From positions 7,238,001 through 7,302,000 of the forward strand of contig CM036632.1 of NCBI GenBank assembly GCA_020746105.1: a stretch of 64,000 bases of DNA, read 5' to 3'. Positions within the stretch are counted from its first letter, which is position 1. Each line of letters opens with the position of its first letter. Origin of the DNA: Trogon surrucura (lineage: Eukaryota; Chordata; Aves; Trogoniformes; Trogonidae). Positions 50,481 through 61,500 of this stretch are shown piece after piece. The position numbers and the translations under genes are program-made. Under the pieces are notes generated by a model. It was not told the origin of the DNA and searched no databases. It was given only the letters and a program-made list of their open reading frames with translations.

Positions 50481-50722
50481 AAATAAATTTCTTAGAGTAA
50501 ACCATTAGATTATAACAGGGAAGGGAGAAGTTTAAGAGTAGAGAGGGGATGCGGCACAGCTGCCACAGAAACAGCATTTCCCCCGCTCTGTTCTTCAAAC
50601 TCTCAAGGAAAGGCAACGCTAATTTAGAACAAACTAAAAGGCAAGAGATGAGATTTTAAGTTAACAATGTCACAGAATTATTTTTTTTTCTTTTGGCCTG
50701 CATTTCAGCACCTCAACTCCCC

Positions 50723-50880
50723 CTTTAAAAGAGATCCCAAGTAGCACGACCGTTTGAGTGGCGCCCTGGAGCGAGCCTGGAGTGAGCCTCGAGCACGGGC
50801 ACAGCCGGGACCCCCCAGGACCCCGACACATCAAGTGAACGATGATAAATCACCCGCGAGACACCAGTTGTTTCACATGT
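50723..50880 (+). promoter_or_regulatory. Possible second promoter-like patch (TTTAAAAG plus CpG-rich stretch)
   Basis: CCCCCTTTAAAAGAG is a TATA-like element, followed 25-150 bases on by a GC- and CpG-richer stretch (GGCGCCCTGGAGCGAGCC, GCACGGGCACAGCCGGGACC, CACCCGCGAGAC). It lies 250 bp from the CpG block on its left and right before a conserved-looking element. The support is weak. Confidence 0.25.
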
Positions 50881-50999
50881 GCTCTCCTGAACCACTGAAA
50901 TGTGAAATGCACCCACACCGAGCTGATTAAAAGCTCCTCTAAGTGTGAATTCTTCTCCCTCAATAGGTTTCCACACCACAAAAGAACATTTCAGACATC

Positions 51000-51430
51000 A
51001 TATTTGAAACAGATCGGAGCCTTAAAAGCAACTTTATTCTACTGCCATTACGAAACAGAGCTTTCATTGTCTGCTGTTGAAATGCTTTGAGTCATCTCCT
51101 TCCAGTAATAACTAATCTCTCGCTCGCTCTCTTTGTATCTGACAATTCACGGACAGCCCAATTACAGGAGAGGGGAGCGGCGTAGCAGTTTCATAGGGTG
51201 GACTCAAACACTCGATTAATGTTAAATGATTTTGGTTTGGAGTATAATTCACTTAAGCAAATGAATTCTGATAATCTACTTCGAGAGCAGACTGTAATAA
51301 TAAATGGTTAAACTGCAGCAGCACCATCTAATAAAGACAGAGCCAAATACTATTAGAGAAATTAGGAGACTGAAATGATACATTATGATTTGAGCAATGT
51401 GGCAACTATTTATTCTCCATGTAAAATCCA
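51000..51430. promoter_or_regulatory. Block resembling a conserved non-coding element
   Basis: AT-rich, non-repetitive, high-complexity sequence that keeps isolated CpGs (ACTCGATTAATG, CTACTTCGAGAGC) and is dense in homeodomain and related sites: CAATTACAGG, CGATTAATGTTAAATG, CACTTAAGCAAATGAATTC (NKX2-type CACTTAA next to an octamer-like AGCAAATG), and TGATAATC. No open frame. The look is that of a vertebrate developmental enhancer; conservation cannot be measured here. Confidence 0.35.
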
Positions 51431-52024
51431 CAGCTCACATTTTTGTCTAGTTTTTCATGCCAAATCTCCTTCTTAGTTCCCACTATTTCTGTCACTTGAG
51501 CAATGAAGCTCACTTCACACTAACACAGACAGGTGTGCGAAAGTCTACCAACACATCTATCTCTGCATTTCATACAGACTTCAGATATAGCTGGCACAAT
51601 TTTGCTGTCAAGGATTTATCATTACTTACCCTTATGAACATCTAGTGAAATCTGTTCAGGACTCTACAGAGGGGAAAAAAATAAAAACGCAACAGGAGTA
51701 ATTTTAAGAATGGCATAATGTCCATGCACACAATTTTAGAGACAATTTAATCTCTTTCAAACTTTTGATTTTATGGAGTAATAACGTGGGCCTTTTTGTG
51801 CAATATCTGATCTAAGGGATGAAAGCTTAAAGGCAATTCTTAGAGTGAACTGACAATTCATGTATTTCACTTTCAAGTATCTGCTCAGCAAGACGTATAT
51901 TGAGCGTGTATCTGAACTATAAGACAGAGGGAACCCTTATCTGCAATCATAAAAAATTAACTGCATCTAACATACATGCTACGTGTTCTTGGAGATAGTC
52001 AGGAACTTCATACACTGTACTTAC

Positions 52025-52077
52025 CTGCTAAGGGACAGTTGCCAATCAGACAAGATATGTCAGATTTCCCCCAGACT
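52025..52077 (-). other. Candidate short exon with consensus donor
   Basis: The donor TAGCAG|GTAAGTACAG is a near-perfect 5' splice site. An acceptor AAGCATTCTTCAG lies 53 nt upstream. One frame is open (VWGKSDISCLIGNCPLA). It is too short to identify. Confidence 0.2.
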
Positions 52078-52890
52078 CTGAAGAATGCTTATGTATAACT
52101 AAAAGCTTTCAGGATTTACCTCCCTGGAGCTGGTGATAAAACTCAGTGTTAAGACTGTGTAAGCCTTCTCACAAAATGAGGCAAATCCACAGCATATATT
52201 CAGGAAAGAAGAGAACCAAGTATTAACATTTATACCTTAACACTGTCAGGGACCTCATGAAAATAACTCTCTTTTCCCTACTAGCTCTGTTCTCTCACAC
52301 CCCAAGTTTTCTTTCATTAATATATTTGAATAAACAAGAGAGATGTCACAAATCTAAAACCAACAAAGTTTGTCTTTTACATTCTCATTTTTCCATTACG
52401 ATTTCTAGCATGAAAAGAGGCTGAATTATCTGACAATTTCCTTTCAGGGAAAGCTGTTATCTCTTAGAGCTGGACATATCTAAGACATGCAAATAACTAA
52501 GTGCAAGTCCTCTGATACAGCATATGCCATATTTCACAGCTGCAAATGTTACAATCTTTAATAAAAGGAAGCCAATAATTCCCTTCAAGTCATGAAAACA
52601 CTAAGTTTAGTTGTGAATGACTGCATATATAGAGCATGTTGTAACACATGCAGGAAACATTGTTTTATGATACAGTTCAGATTCTTCCTGCCAACATGAT
52701 TTTCATATAGAAGCAAGGCTTCTTCTCTAGAAACATGACATTTTTCCATAAGTTCACTATTGCACATTCACATTCATGAGAGCTAAGGGTAAAGCTGTCC
52801 TTTTCGTTTACAAGTCAGTAATACCTTAATTTCCATTTTCAAAAATGCATTTTATTTTTCCTGCTATATTACTGCTATATCCCAAGTGGA

Positions 52891-52903
52891 GGGGGGGGGG
52901 GGG
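52891..52903 (+). repeat. Run of 13 G
   Basis: G homopolymer in the context AAGTGGA(G)13AAGC, preceded by a duplicated TGCTATAT (52862-52879). Long G runs are rare, unstable and hard to sequence, so the exact length may be an assembly estimate. Confidence 0.85.
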
Positions 52904-53473
52904 AAGCATTTAAGTTGGAGGGCATGGTATCTTCCATTTCTAATATGACATGTATTTGTTACTAGTCAAAAAGTGAAGAACAGGTGCAAATTCATAAATC
53001 AGCCTAGCAAAACTATACATTATTCTACATACTGTGTTTAACTGGCAGGACATAATATTTATGAATAACTAAGATATAGCAAGATATTCTATATTAACCA
53101 TGCAATGTTTTGTGCCCTGTACAGCAGTGCAATATGCCTCCTAAAAGGTAATGGAGACTGAGCAAATAACTGTTACTGGAGACCTGGCTGACATAACGAA
53201 GTGATGCTTCCCAGCCAAACATACAATAAAAGCTTATTTGACACTTGGCCTTCAAAATGGGTTTAAATTCATCAACAACTCTGAGGTCACATTAGTCCCA
53301 GCTGCAAATTCTATGTCTGTATTTATATAGACACTTGCATATAGACACATAGAGAGACACATATAGGCACCTTCTGTCCATCAGCCTCACTTCGCTCTGC
53401 AGCAGGTTCAGCGCTGCTCAGGCTGGCAGCAGAACTGTCCTGTAAGACGATCAGTGGAGAGGGACACTTACAC

Positions 53474-53571
53474 CTGCACGATCCTGACACTCAAGTTCGT
53501 AACAATTGCCTGGTTCTGATAACAGCTGCAAAGATGAAAGGAACAGGTCTTGAACCAACTCCGTAAGAGAC
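53474..53571 (-). other. Candidate internal exon just beyond the TRRAP 3' end
   Basis: The acceptor GTGTGGTCTCTGTAG ends at 53572 and the donor GTGCAG|GTGTAAGTG starts at 53473. The 98-nt segment has one fully open frame with 32 codons (SLTELVQDLFLSSLQLLSEP, then CYELECQDRA), with one base left over at each end. The amphipathic Leu-rich start is protein-like. The segment is GC-richer than its flanks. It lies 0.74 kb past the TRRAP polyadenylation signal on the same strand. I could not find partner exons in frame. Confidence 0.3.
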
Positions 53572-53620
53572 CTACAGAGACCACACGTGGCTTTGTTTTT
53601 AAATAATGATTTGATTACAG

Positions 53621-53690
53621 TCGTACCTACCGCAAGCCTTGATCTGCAAGTAGCCACCGAGTTAGATGTTGTTCATCTGTCAACTCGCAG
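53621..53690 (+). other. Candidate internal exon on the plus strand
   Basis: The acceptor TGATTTGATTACAG ends at 53620 and the donor ACTCGCAG|GTGAGC starts at 53691. One of three frames is open through the 70 nt (22 codons, VPTASLDLQVATELDVVHLS...). It starts with two leftover bases, which would be in phase with the MVQTEL first exon at 20.3 kb, but that would need a 33-kb intron and may be coincidence. Confidence 0.25.
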
Positions 53691-54222
53691 GTGAGCTCAC
53701 GCACCCAGAAAAAGTCATCAGATCAGCTTTTAGAAATTTCTCTTGCCTCACAGACAGTAAAATATCAAATGGTGGTGATCAAGTATGCCACTTGTGTTAT
53801 TCTGAAATCTCTGGAGAATCTGTTGACTACTTATAAAATAATAAATGAAAAAAAACCCCAGACAGATTCATCCTTTGCTAGAGCAATCAAGATCATCTTT
53901 GTTTTTCTGGGGTAGCATATTAAGGGTAATAAAGCTCACCTACAGATATAATCTTGACCTCTGAACAATTACTGAAAAGCTGCATTTCTTTTAGACACAA
54001 AATAGACTGTTCTGTTTAAAGAAACCCTTTTAGAAAACAGATGGTTAACACATTGATGGACTGGCTAGGAAGAAAGACTGTACACTGAATGAAGAAATTA
54101 TTGTCGTACACATACCTCCTATTAGCAGATCCTCTGTGACTAAGTTCAACATCACACAGGAGAACATCACATCCACATCTTGCTAATACAGGCATCACCT
54201 TTTAAAATACAGGTTGTTCTTA

Positions 54223-54228
54223 TTTATT
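54223..54228 (-). terminator. TRRAP: Possible alternative polyadenylation signal for TRRAP
   Basis: The minus strand reads TTTAATAAATAAGAA. It is placed about 105 nt past the first signal and could serve longer TRRAP transcripts. It is supported by the hexamer only. Confidence 0.3.
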
Positions 54229-54309
54229 AAACATTAAGCCTGCTTTTGAGTCTTATCTATTTAATTAATAGTATAATATTAAAAATATTTCACATGAAAT
54301 GAATACCAT

Positions 54310-55269
54310 AGAGAGTTTTACAAAATATTTATTTTGAAAAAATCACTCTGTACAAATTTAACATTCTCAACACCAAAGTCTTATAAAAATGCTAACACAA
54401 CAGAAAGACAAGTGAAACATTAAACTGGTCTTTTCTTAAATTATAAAGAAATGGATTCATTCTAAAGAAGCTATTGTAATTCTAGACATAAAAAAAAATC
54501 TTTTAAAAGATTTTACTTTTTTATCTAGTACAGACAAATACATGTATCAAAGAATGACTTTTTCCATCCTTTTTATAAACTTTCCCCCCCAACACTGTCC
54601 ACAGCCAAACCAAATACTCTAAATGTTTTACACTTTTACTATACATAGCTTGTGCTCCAAGAAAAGCTAGCACAATTTGATCATCATTGTCTCAGTGCCT
54701 AACAAAAAGTCACCTCTATACATTTGGTACAAAATTCTCTGTACAAACCAATTTTGCTCATGTTAATTTGAAGCAAACTTAAAGGAAGAGTATTTGTGCC
54801 TTCAATTTGGAATTATGAAGGGATAATGATTAATTAAAATTTCACAAAGTAAAATTCAGTAACTGCAAATACTGTCTTTTTTTTTTAATAATTACTACCA
54901 TATAAAAAAATCCATATATTGAAGGTATTAGGAATGGCAGACCCTAAATCTAACAGTGCTGTTTTTATAGTCCTCATCATAAAATAATTTTTTCTGTACA
55001 TTATTTCAGTTTCCTCTGTCTATTTTAAGCTATTTGTGAAAGCTGTTGCTGCATATTAAACAATCTTTTTAAAATAGGAGAAAACAACCCCTCATGAAAT
55101 TAAAACCAACAAAATTGTCATATTCCTGTAAACACAATTAAAATGAAGACTGACAAAATGTAGCGTGACAGGTAAGCCATGGTCTAGAAAGCTTTTTTTC
55201 ACATTTTCTTAACACGATATATGGCTCACACCACAAACAGCAGCAAAAAAAGCTATTGAGAACTTCAAG
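54310..55269 (-). other. TRRAP: TRRAP 3' untranslated region
   Basis: This is AT-rich sequence between the TAA stop and the AATAAA signal at 54333-54328. The length of about 950 nt is in the range I expect for TRRAP mRNAs. It has no other AATAAA in its interior that I could find, long A/T runs, and no open frame of note. The exact cleavage site is not visible; 10-25 nt past the signal would be about 54305-54318. Confidence 0.8.
54328..54333 (-). terminator. TRRAP: Polyadenylation signal AATAAA of TRRAP
   Basis: The plus strand reads TTTATT, that is AATAAA on the minus strand, in the context CAAAATAAATATTTTG. A GT-containing stretch follows within 40 nt (ATGGTATTCATTTCATGTG), suitable as a downstream element. 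A second AATAAA lies about 105 nt further on (54228-54223) and may be an alternative site. Confidence 0.75.
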
Positions 55270-55554
55270 TTACAGCCAGGGGTGCCAGGCAGGATCCATA
55301 CGACAGAGATTATCCAAACTATTTGCAGCTGCTACCAGAGTGTTGACTTTGCTTTCTCCTCCTTCAAACTGAGCCAGGTTATGAAGTCGAGTCATGATAG
55401 CAGTAACAGCTTTCTGAACCAGTGAAACCAGCTGCTGGCTGTCCATATTTTCAGGTTGCCCAGCTGCTGAGAGAGGAGAAGAAGTATCCTCTTGTGTTTT
55501 TTTGTGCCATGCAATTATTTCATCCCGTAGCACAGTTTTTAGGATGCCATCAAC
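55270..55554 (-). CDS. TRRAP: TRRAP last coding exon, FATC domain and stop
   Basis: The acceptor is TTGCATAG before 55554. It has 94 codons and a TAA stop at 55272-55270. It starts VDGILKTVLRDEIIAWHKK, passes through a Ser/Pro/Gln-rich loop (TSSPLSAAGQPENMDS) and a helix (LVSLVQKAVTAIMTRLHNLAQ), and ends in the FATC domain of about 33 residues, finishing CRMDPAWHPWL. FATC is the C-terminal signature of PIKK proteins and is needed for fold stability in the family. No truncation is seen. Confidence 0.98.
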   Translation of the reverse strand, partial: VDGILKTVLRDEIIAWHKKTQEDTSSPLSAAGQPENMDSQQLVSLVQKAVTAIMTRLHNLAQFEGGESKVNTLVAAANSLDNLCRMDPAWHPWL

Positions 55555-58500
55555 CTATGCAAAGGAGAAAAATCAGTTAGTTATATTTAATCCAAAGAGC
55601 CATCAGGGATCACAGAATTCCAACTAGATTTTAGTCAATGGCATTTTGACACGTTTGGTCCCACACTGCAATCTCAGTCTTTTCACGACTCAGTTATCTG
55701 CAGTGTCTTTCTGTTGCAAATTGTTTGCCCAAGTGCAAGATGCCTCAATTTTTGCAAAGTATTAGAATTTAAAAGGAAATTAGACAATTTCTGTAGAAAA
55801 CTACACCCTGCAAAGAGCTAGAACCCACCAAAGCAATAGTCTACCTCTAGCATTCTATTCTGCTAACAAAAGGCCAAGACACATTTCGACTCTCAGATTA
55901 TTATGAAGATTCTAAATGATGTTGCATTTGTCATTTTACTATTTACCACTCCCAGAATTTGTAAGGATTTATGAGGTTAAAGCACTGAATCACTCTGAAT
56001 TAACACGTTTGGACAAAAAATTAAATTAAGGGTAGAATTACACCCATCTTCCTCCTATTCCTTCCAAAAAGGTGAATTGCAAACATTTCGTTTGACCTTT
56101 GTCATGGCCTTAGGGCAAGATCTAAAAATCAAATATGGACTGTTCAGTTTCTACCTTAACCACAGAAGTGTCATTTAATTTATACATTGCCAATTATAAC
56201 ATACTTGCAAATAACCCTTAAAAAAGTATACAAACCTTAAAGTTTGGTTGTGCAAAGCAGCGAGCTACTGCAATCATAGATGCAGTCAATGGACCAGACA
56301 CCCCAATGGTGGTAAGGAATTCAGAAATGTTTGGTGTAAGCCGGAACGGAACTGGACGATTGGCATCCAAATCTCCAGTAGCATCGTTAATGTCAAAGCG
56401 GAAGTAAGCTACATTTAGCTTGCCAGTATCCTGGATTTAAAAGCAAGATACACAAAAGTAATTAAAGGAATAGATTTTCAGTAACAAAACTAAAAAAAGT
56501 CGATCTTCGTTTACTTTTAATACTCAGAGTACAAATAGTACTCCAACAGCTTTTCACTCTTTCAGTCAAACATTTTTTTGAGAAAAAAAGTTAAAATTAA
56601 AGGCATGCAAAAAGTCAGGTACGTATTTCACTCGAAATGTGTGTCCAAAACCTCAACCCAAATACACATTATTGTAATACAGACTTAAACAATAGATTCT
56701 TCTGTAGCATGGTCTGTAAGGAGTCATGCAGAAAGACAGATCTCCATTGTTCACTCTGCGTTAGCACCTGAGGGATTAAGGAGTCTTAATTGCTATACAG
56801 AGTATAGCCCTCCGTGCATTAAAATGGAATTAAGACTTTAATATATACCACCTTTGCCCTGCCAAGGTGGCAAGGCTCATTTTAAATGTTGGATTAAAAC
56901 AGAAGAAAATCACTATGGATAGGAGTTGTAGGCTGACACCATGGCAGTGCTGAAAAGAGAACAGTATTTGAGAAAGGGTATCCCCCTTTAAGAAAATGAA
57001 GTTCTAAATTTTACTTTTATTTTTTAAATCTGTTTGACAGAGATATATTCCAAGCAATATATTTGAAGGACTAAAAAGAGACCTAATAGTCATTTACATG
57101 AACAATTCCAATATCTAAGAATGATTTTACATACAAAGTTCTGAATTCTCGCCTCAGAAGGTAGAGTTGATGTCCATAGGGACTGCAGTTTAAATTACTA
57201 CCTACATGATGTGCAATTACGTATAAATGAAAAGCCTACCGACATGCACTGTTAATTATATATGTCAAATTACCATTCTGACTCATTTTGAAAGTATAGT
57301 CCAAATTTCCATTTGATCAAAGACGACAGAATGCATCTAGGACAAACTACCACATACCTGGGCAATCTGCAGCATTTCAGGATTGAGTCTATTTAAATGA
57401 AAGATGAATTCTGCAAAGCCAATTAGGGCTAACTGAATCGTGAACATCTTTCGAAAAGTCCAGTAATCCGTAGCATTGGGGAACGTATGCAGAGCCCACT
57501 CCTTGAGCATACTGCGCGGCACCATGTTACTCTGTACCTCCTTAAGGATATCTCTGAGAACCTACAGACGGAAAATATTAGTTGAGTGTCATTATTTTAT
57601 TATTTCCTTCTTATTTTTATTATGGTTTCATTAAAGCTGCTTTAGTGTTCTTTTCTGCCTCTTTCCCTTCCCGTTTGGGCAGGGAGAGGGGTTAGAGAGC
57701 ACCTGTCAGTGTTCAGTGGTCAGTTCAGCCCTCACCCTACACTGCTGAGCAACAGACAAATATGCCAAACTTCTGCCCCGAACTGCTGTATTCCATTTGA
57801 GGAAAAGCATTCTGAACTTGGATGTTTTCAATCCAACACTGTTTCCTTACTTCTTTGTCAAAACACACATAGTATTTTGTTTGCCCACTCTCTGCACAGC
57901 TAGAAAACACTCTTTACCTGAAAAGACTAAATTTTTAATAAAATCATATAACCATGAGAACAGCAAACAGGAATGTCAGAAAACCTGACAGTGAAAAGTT
58001 ATATAACCTGATTTGAAATCTTTCAAGAAAACCAGAAGTGAGCTAAAGAGACGTTCAACTCAACAATGCCGTTCTCCCTTATGGAAAACTAACAGAACAT
58101 ACTTCACTATTTTCTAGCTTCAATGCAAGTTGGATAGGCATTCTGCAGCAATAAAATCCTTTATTTTAAGCATAATGGCAAGATTTGAAATTACACATGG
58201 GACCTACAAAGCATGCAACCTAAAGATGGCTCTCTCAATGGTTCCTTCATATACAGGGTAAAGGGTAAAGGAATTTTATTACACAAGATAGGGAAAGGCA
58301 CTGAGTAACTTGCATCATGTATTATTACAGCAAAACTGCCTCAAACATCTAAAAAGATAAAAGCCAAGAGCTCCAGTCAACTGGTTCTGGAAGTGAACAC
58401 CACGTAAGGTTTTTTTCACTAGATGTAAATATTTAGAACCTATCAAAATATTTAATTACTGTAGCATATATACAGTAGCCTAATTAATTTTAAAAAATAA

Positions 58501-61500
58501 TAAATTAGGATCTATTCCAGAAAGCAAGGTAGTCATACTGACTTCAGTTAAATGTCTGTTAAAGAGCTTTGCAAGATGAAGGAAAAATTCTCAAAACAGA
58601 AACAGCTGTTACGTAACAATTTATTTCATAACAAAGAAAGCGTGAAAAGCTAAGTTTCACTAAATGATGTCTGTGATACATGTATATCACGTATTTGAAA
58701 TGGGACTGGTATTTTATGTAAGAATTTGCATTAACCTTAAGACAAAAAAACCCCATAAAGTAACCATATTTATCACAATTGGATCTTTGATGGAGGGAGC
58801 TTTGTTCTTTCTGAAAACTATCATTTATTAGGGTGAGATTATTCAACTGTTTCTATTCGACTTAGATGAAATGAATCCACTGGCAACTTTAGAAGATACA
58901 TTAGAAAAACACAGGGAAGCCTGCACCACAAACCATGTTGTAATTGCTTATGCAAATTAGGAAAGCTGTTTCCCACGTTATCAATTAATTATTTTCAAAG
59001 CACTATACGGAAGGGCCAAAAACCAATCACTGTCATGCCTGTTTTCAGTTGGTTACCCAAAACAACCTAAAGTAAAACAAATACAGCTTTTCTAAGCTTT
59101 CCATGATGATCTTAAATACCAAAGAGATATAACAGTTCCCAAAATACATTAAACCAAAACAAAATAAATCCCCCCAAAAATCAAAACACTACCTCCGCAA
59201 AATGTATCTGCCTCGCATCTAATGAGAGATGAAGGGTCAGGTAAGGAGAGGACTGGACACAGCAGAGTCCTCAAGAACGGCCCTTGAATAAAATCCATTC
59301 TCTGTTCTAATACCTGATGGCTAGCTTGAGTCCCTCGTGCTTGGACCGTTGCCAGTCTGTCATAGTAACGAGAAATAGGGTTGTCATGCTCGATGCCTTT
59401 CTTGGCACAGCGCTGCTTATAGATCTCCACCAGGGAAAGAGAGGAGGGATTGTCTTCAACCAAACGCATCTGTGGAGAAACTGCTACAACACGGGGGACT
59501 AGGAAGAATTTGAGAAGGGTGAGGGAATGGAGGCAGGGTGGAGCGGAAGGCAGAGAGAGCAAAACAAAACAGTTAATCCATAACCCAAACACTAGGAGGA
59601 GAATTAGCGTGCAATACCAGCCCTTAAAACATGACTGTGATAATCAACTGAAGCGTATCAAGAGAAAAAATTTATTATGACACTCACATCTAATTCATCC
59701 GCTCAGTTAAAAAGAAAGCAAGTATAATAACGGATTTTTTTTAATCTTAACAGGAGCATCTCAACTGTATTAGCAAAAAGAATTGAGCGCTCATTATTTT
59801 TCCCACTTTTCTTTACCTGCAGAAAAGAGGGCAATATTTTGTTCAGATGCAAACGGGTCTGTAGTATCTGATTACATGACACTGGCATTATGTCATTAAA
59901 AATTACTGTGAAGAACAAAACTACTAAACTCAATAGGGTATTTAAAGTGACTGAGAAAAACTGGAGGAAATGTTTAAATGACACTATCTGAAAATAACAT
60001 CGGGAAAACACAAGGAAATACTCAATAATCACAGAACGTGACACTGTTTAGACCATTTGACAGCGACCTCCAGTTACCACCAAAACTATTATCTCGTCAT
60101 TCCTCTCAGAAGCTGTAATGATTAACCTCAGAAATACAGAGAAAAGTTGTTTAAATGCATTTAAATTGTTTGATGTAACTTCTTCAGTCTTGAAGAGGAA
60201 AATGTATTCTGCAGAAGGAAGGGTTGTTAATGAGCTGTTTCTTCTGGTCTACTTCCATTAACCTCTGGCAGCAGAGAAATGAATGTTCTCTAGGTTCTTT
60301 CATATAGTATCAAACCACAAGGTACAGAATTATCTCCAAAAGCACTACAGTTCAGAAAACAGCTCTCTGAAGGAAAACACATTACTTCACTAACCGTGTT
60401 ATATAGAGGATATATTTCTGTATCAGTGCCTTGTTTATCTGCTCTTTCAAGGCTTTATCTACTGCATTTCTGTTATTTTGGCCTCAGTGGTGTAAAATTG
60501 TCTTTATATATGTAGAGATACTATATTTACCTTTTGTTGTAGCAAATCCTTTGGCTTGTACATTTTGGTCTTCCTAAAGTTAAACTCAATTATGTATGTC
60601 TAGCTCTGCAAGTGCAACTTGCATCATTCCGGCCACCTAAGCTCAGGACAGCAACTTCTTGTCAATAGATAGTATTAGCCCAAACAGGAAGGCTGGTAAA
60701 TCCACACTTTTTAAAAATCAGATCTCAGCACTTTTTAAAAGGACAACAGTAAAGTAACAGCTTTGCCTTAGTGTCTTTGATTAAAGTTTCCCATTTCCTC
60801 TCATGAACCAAGGCTCATTAGAATTGACAGATGTGAATTTGCCTTCTGAATATTCAAAAACTTCAGTATCAGTAATGAATAGCTGTCAAAAACTTTAACA
60901 ATTACAATCTTTAAGAATAACATATATTTAAAAATAATATAGAAACTCTTTTCAGTACCTGTAAAAAACAAATGTCTTTTTGTGGTTTCCTTCCTTTTCT
61001 CTAAGCAGGGGTTCAACAGGCGAAGAAGCTGTAATACCCGCTCCTCTCTGCGAGACTCTGTCAGGCAAGCGTCATTCATTACCAGATACGGGTAAATCTT
61101 GCCATTGTGGCCTCGGATGTAGAGTCTTCTAGCTGCAGTGTTGTGTTTCTGAACTATCTCTACTCTGGGCATAAACCTATAAGGAAGAAAGGGATACTAA
61201 AACATCTGAGCTAACCTCCTCTGATATCAAATCATAACATAAAACAAAAAAAACCTCAAACACTAAAACCCAAGCAAACAAAGCACTGAAGACATAAGGC
61301 AGTGCAACTGTATTACGAGGTGCGATTCGACCATCCAGTTAGCCCAGGTTTCTATTCTCTAGTCAAAAAGCTCTTCTGTATGATTTTGTTCATTTGGTTT
61401 TAAGAACACATAGTTCTCGAGCAAAATTAATCATTAAATAGGACCTTTATTACTGTTTTTAAAGAAAAGAACCTCTACTGATTACAACAGAAGAAATAAT

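Larger units (their letters stand above)
51431..54309. other. Spacer to the left of the TRRAP 3' end
   Basis: AT-rich apart from a more GC-balanced patch at 53380-53700, which holds two opposite-strand exon-like segments and a CACGTG E-box (53584-53589). Otherwise only small motifs; no repeat copy recognised. Confidence 0.4.

Noticed and set aside
49955-50486. Pro/Ser/Ala-rich frames of 83-166 codons on both strands in the GC-rich block
   Set aside because: Stop-poor because of base composition; low-complexity products with no domain.
59149-59592. 147-codon minus-strand frame taken as a whole
   Set aside because: Only 59314-59498 lies between the TRRAP splice sites; the ends are intron read-through.
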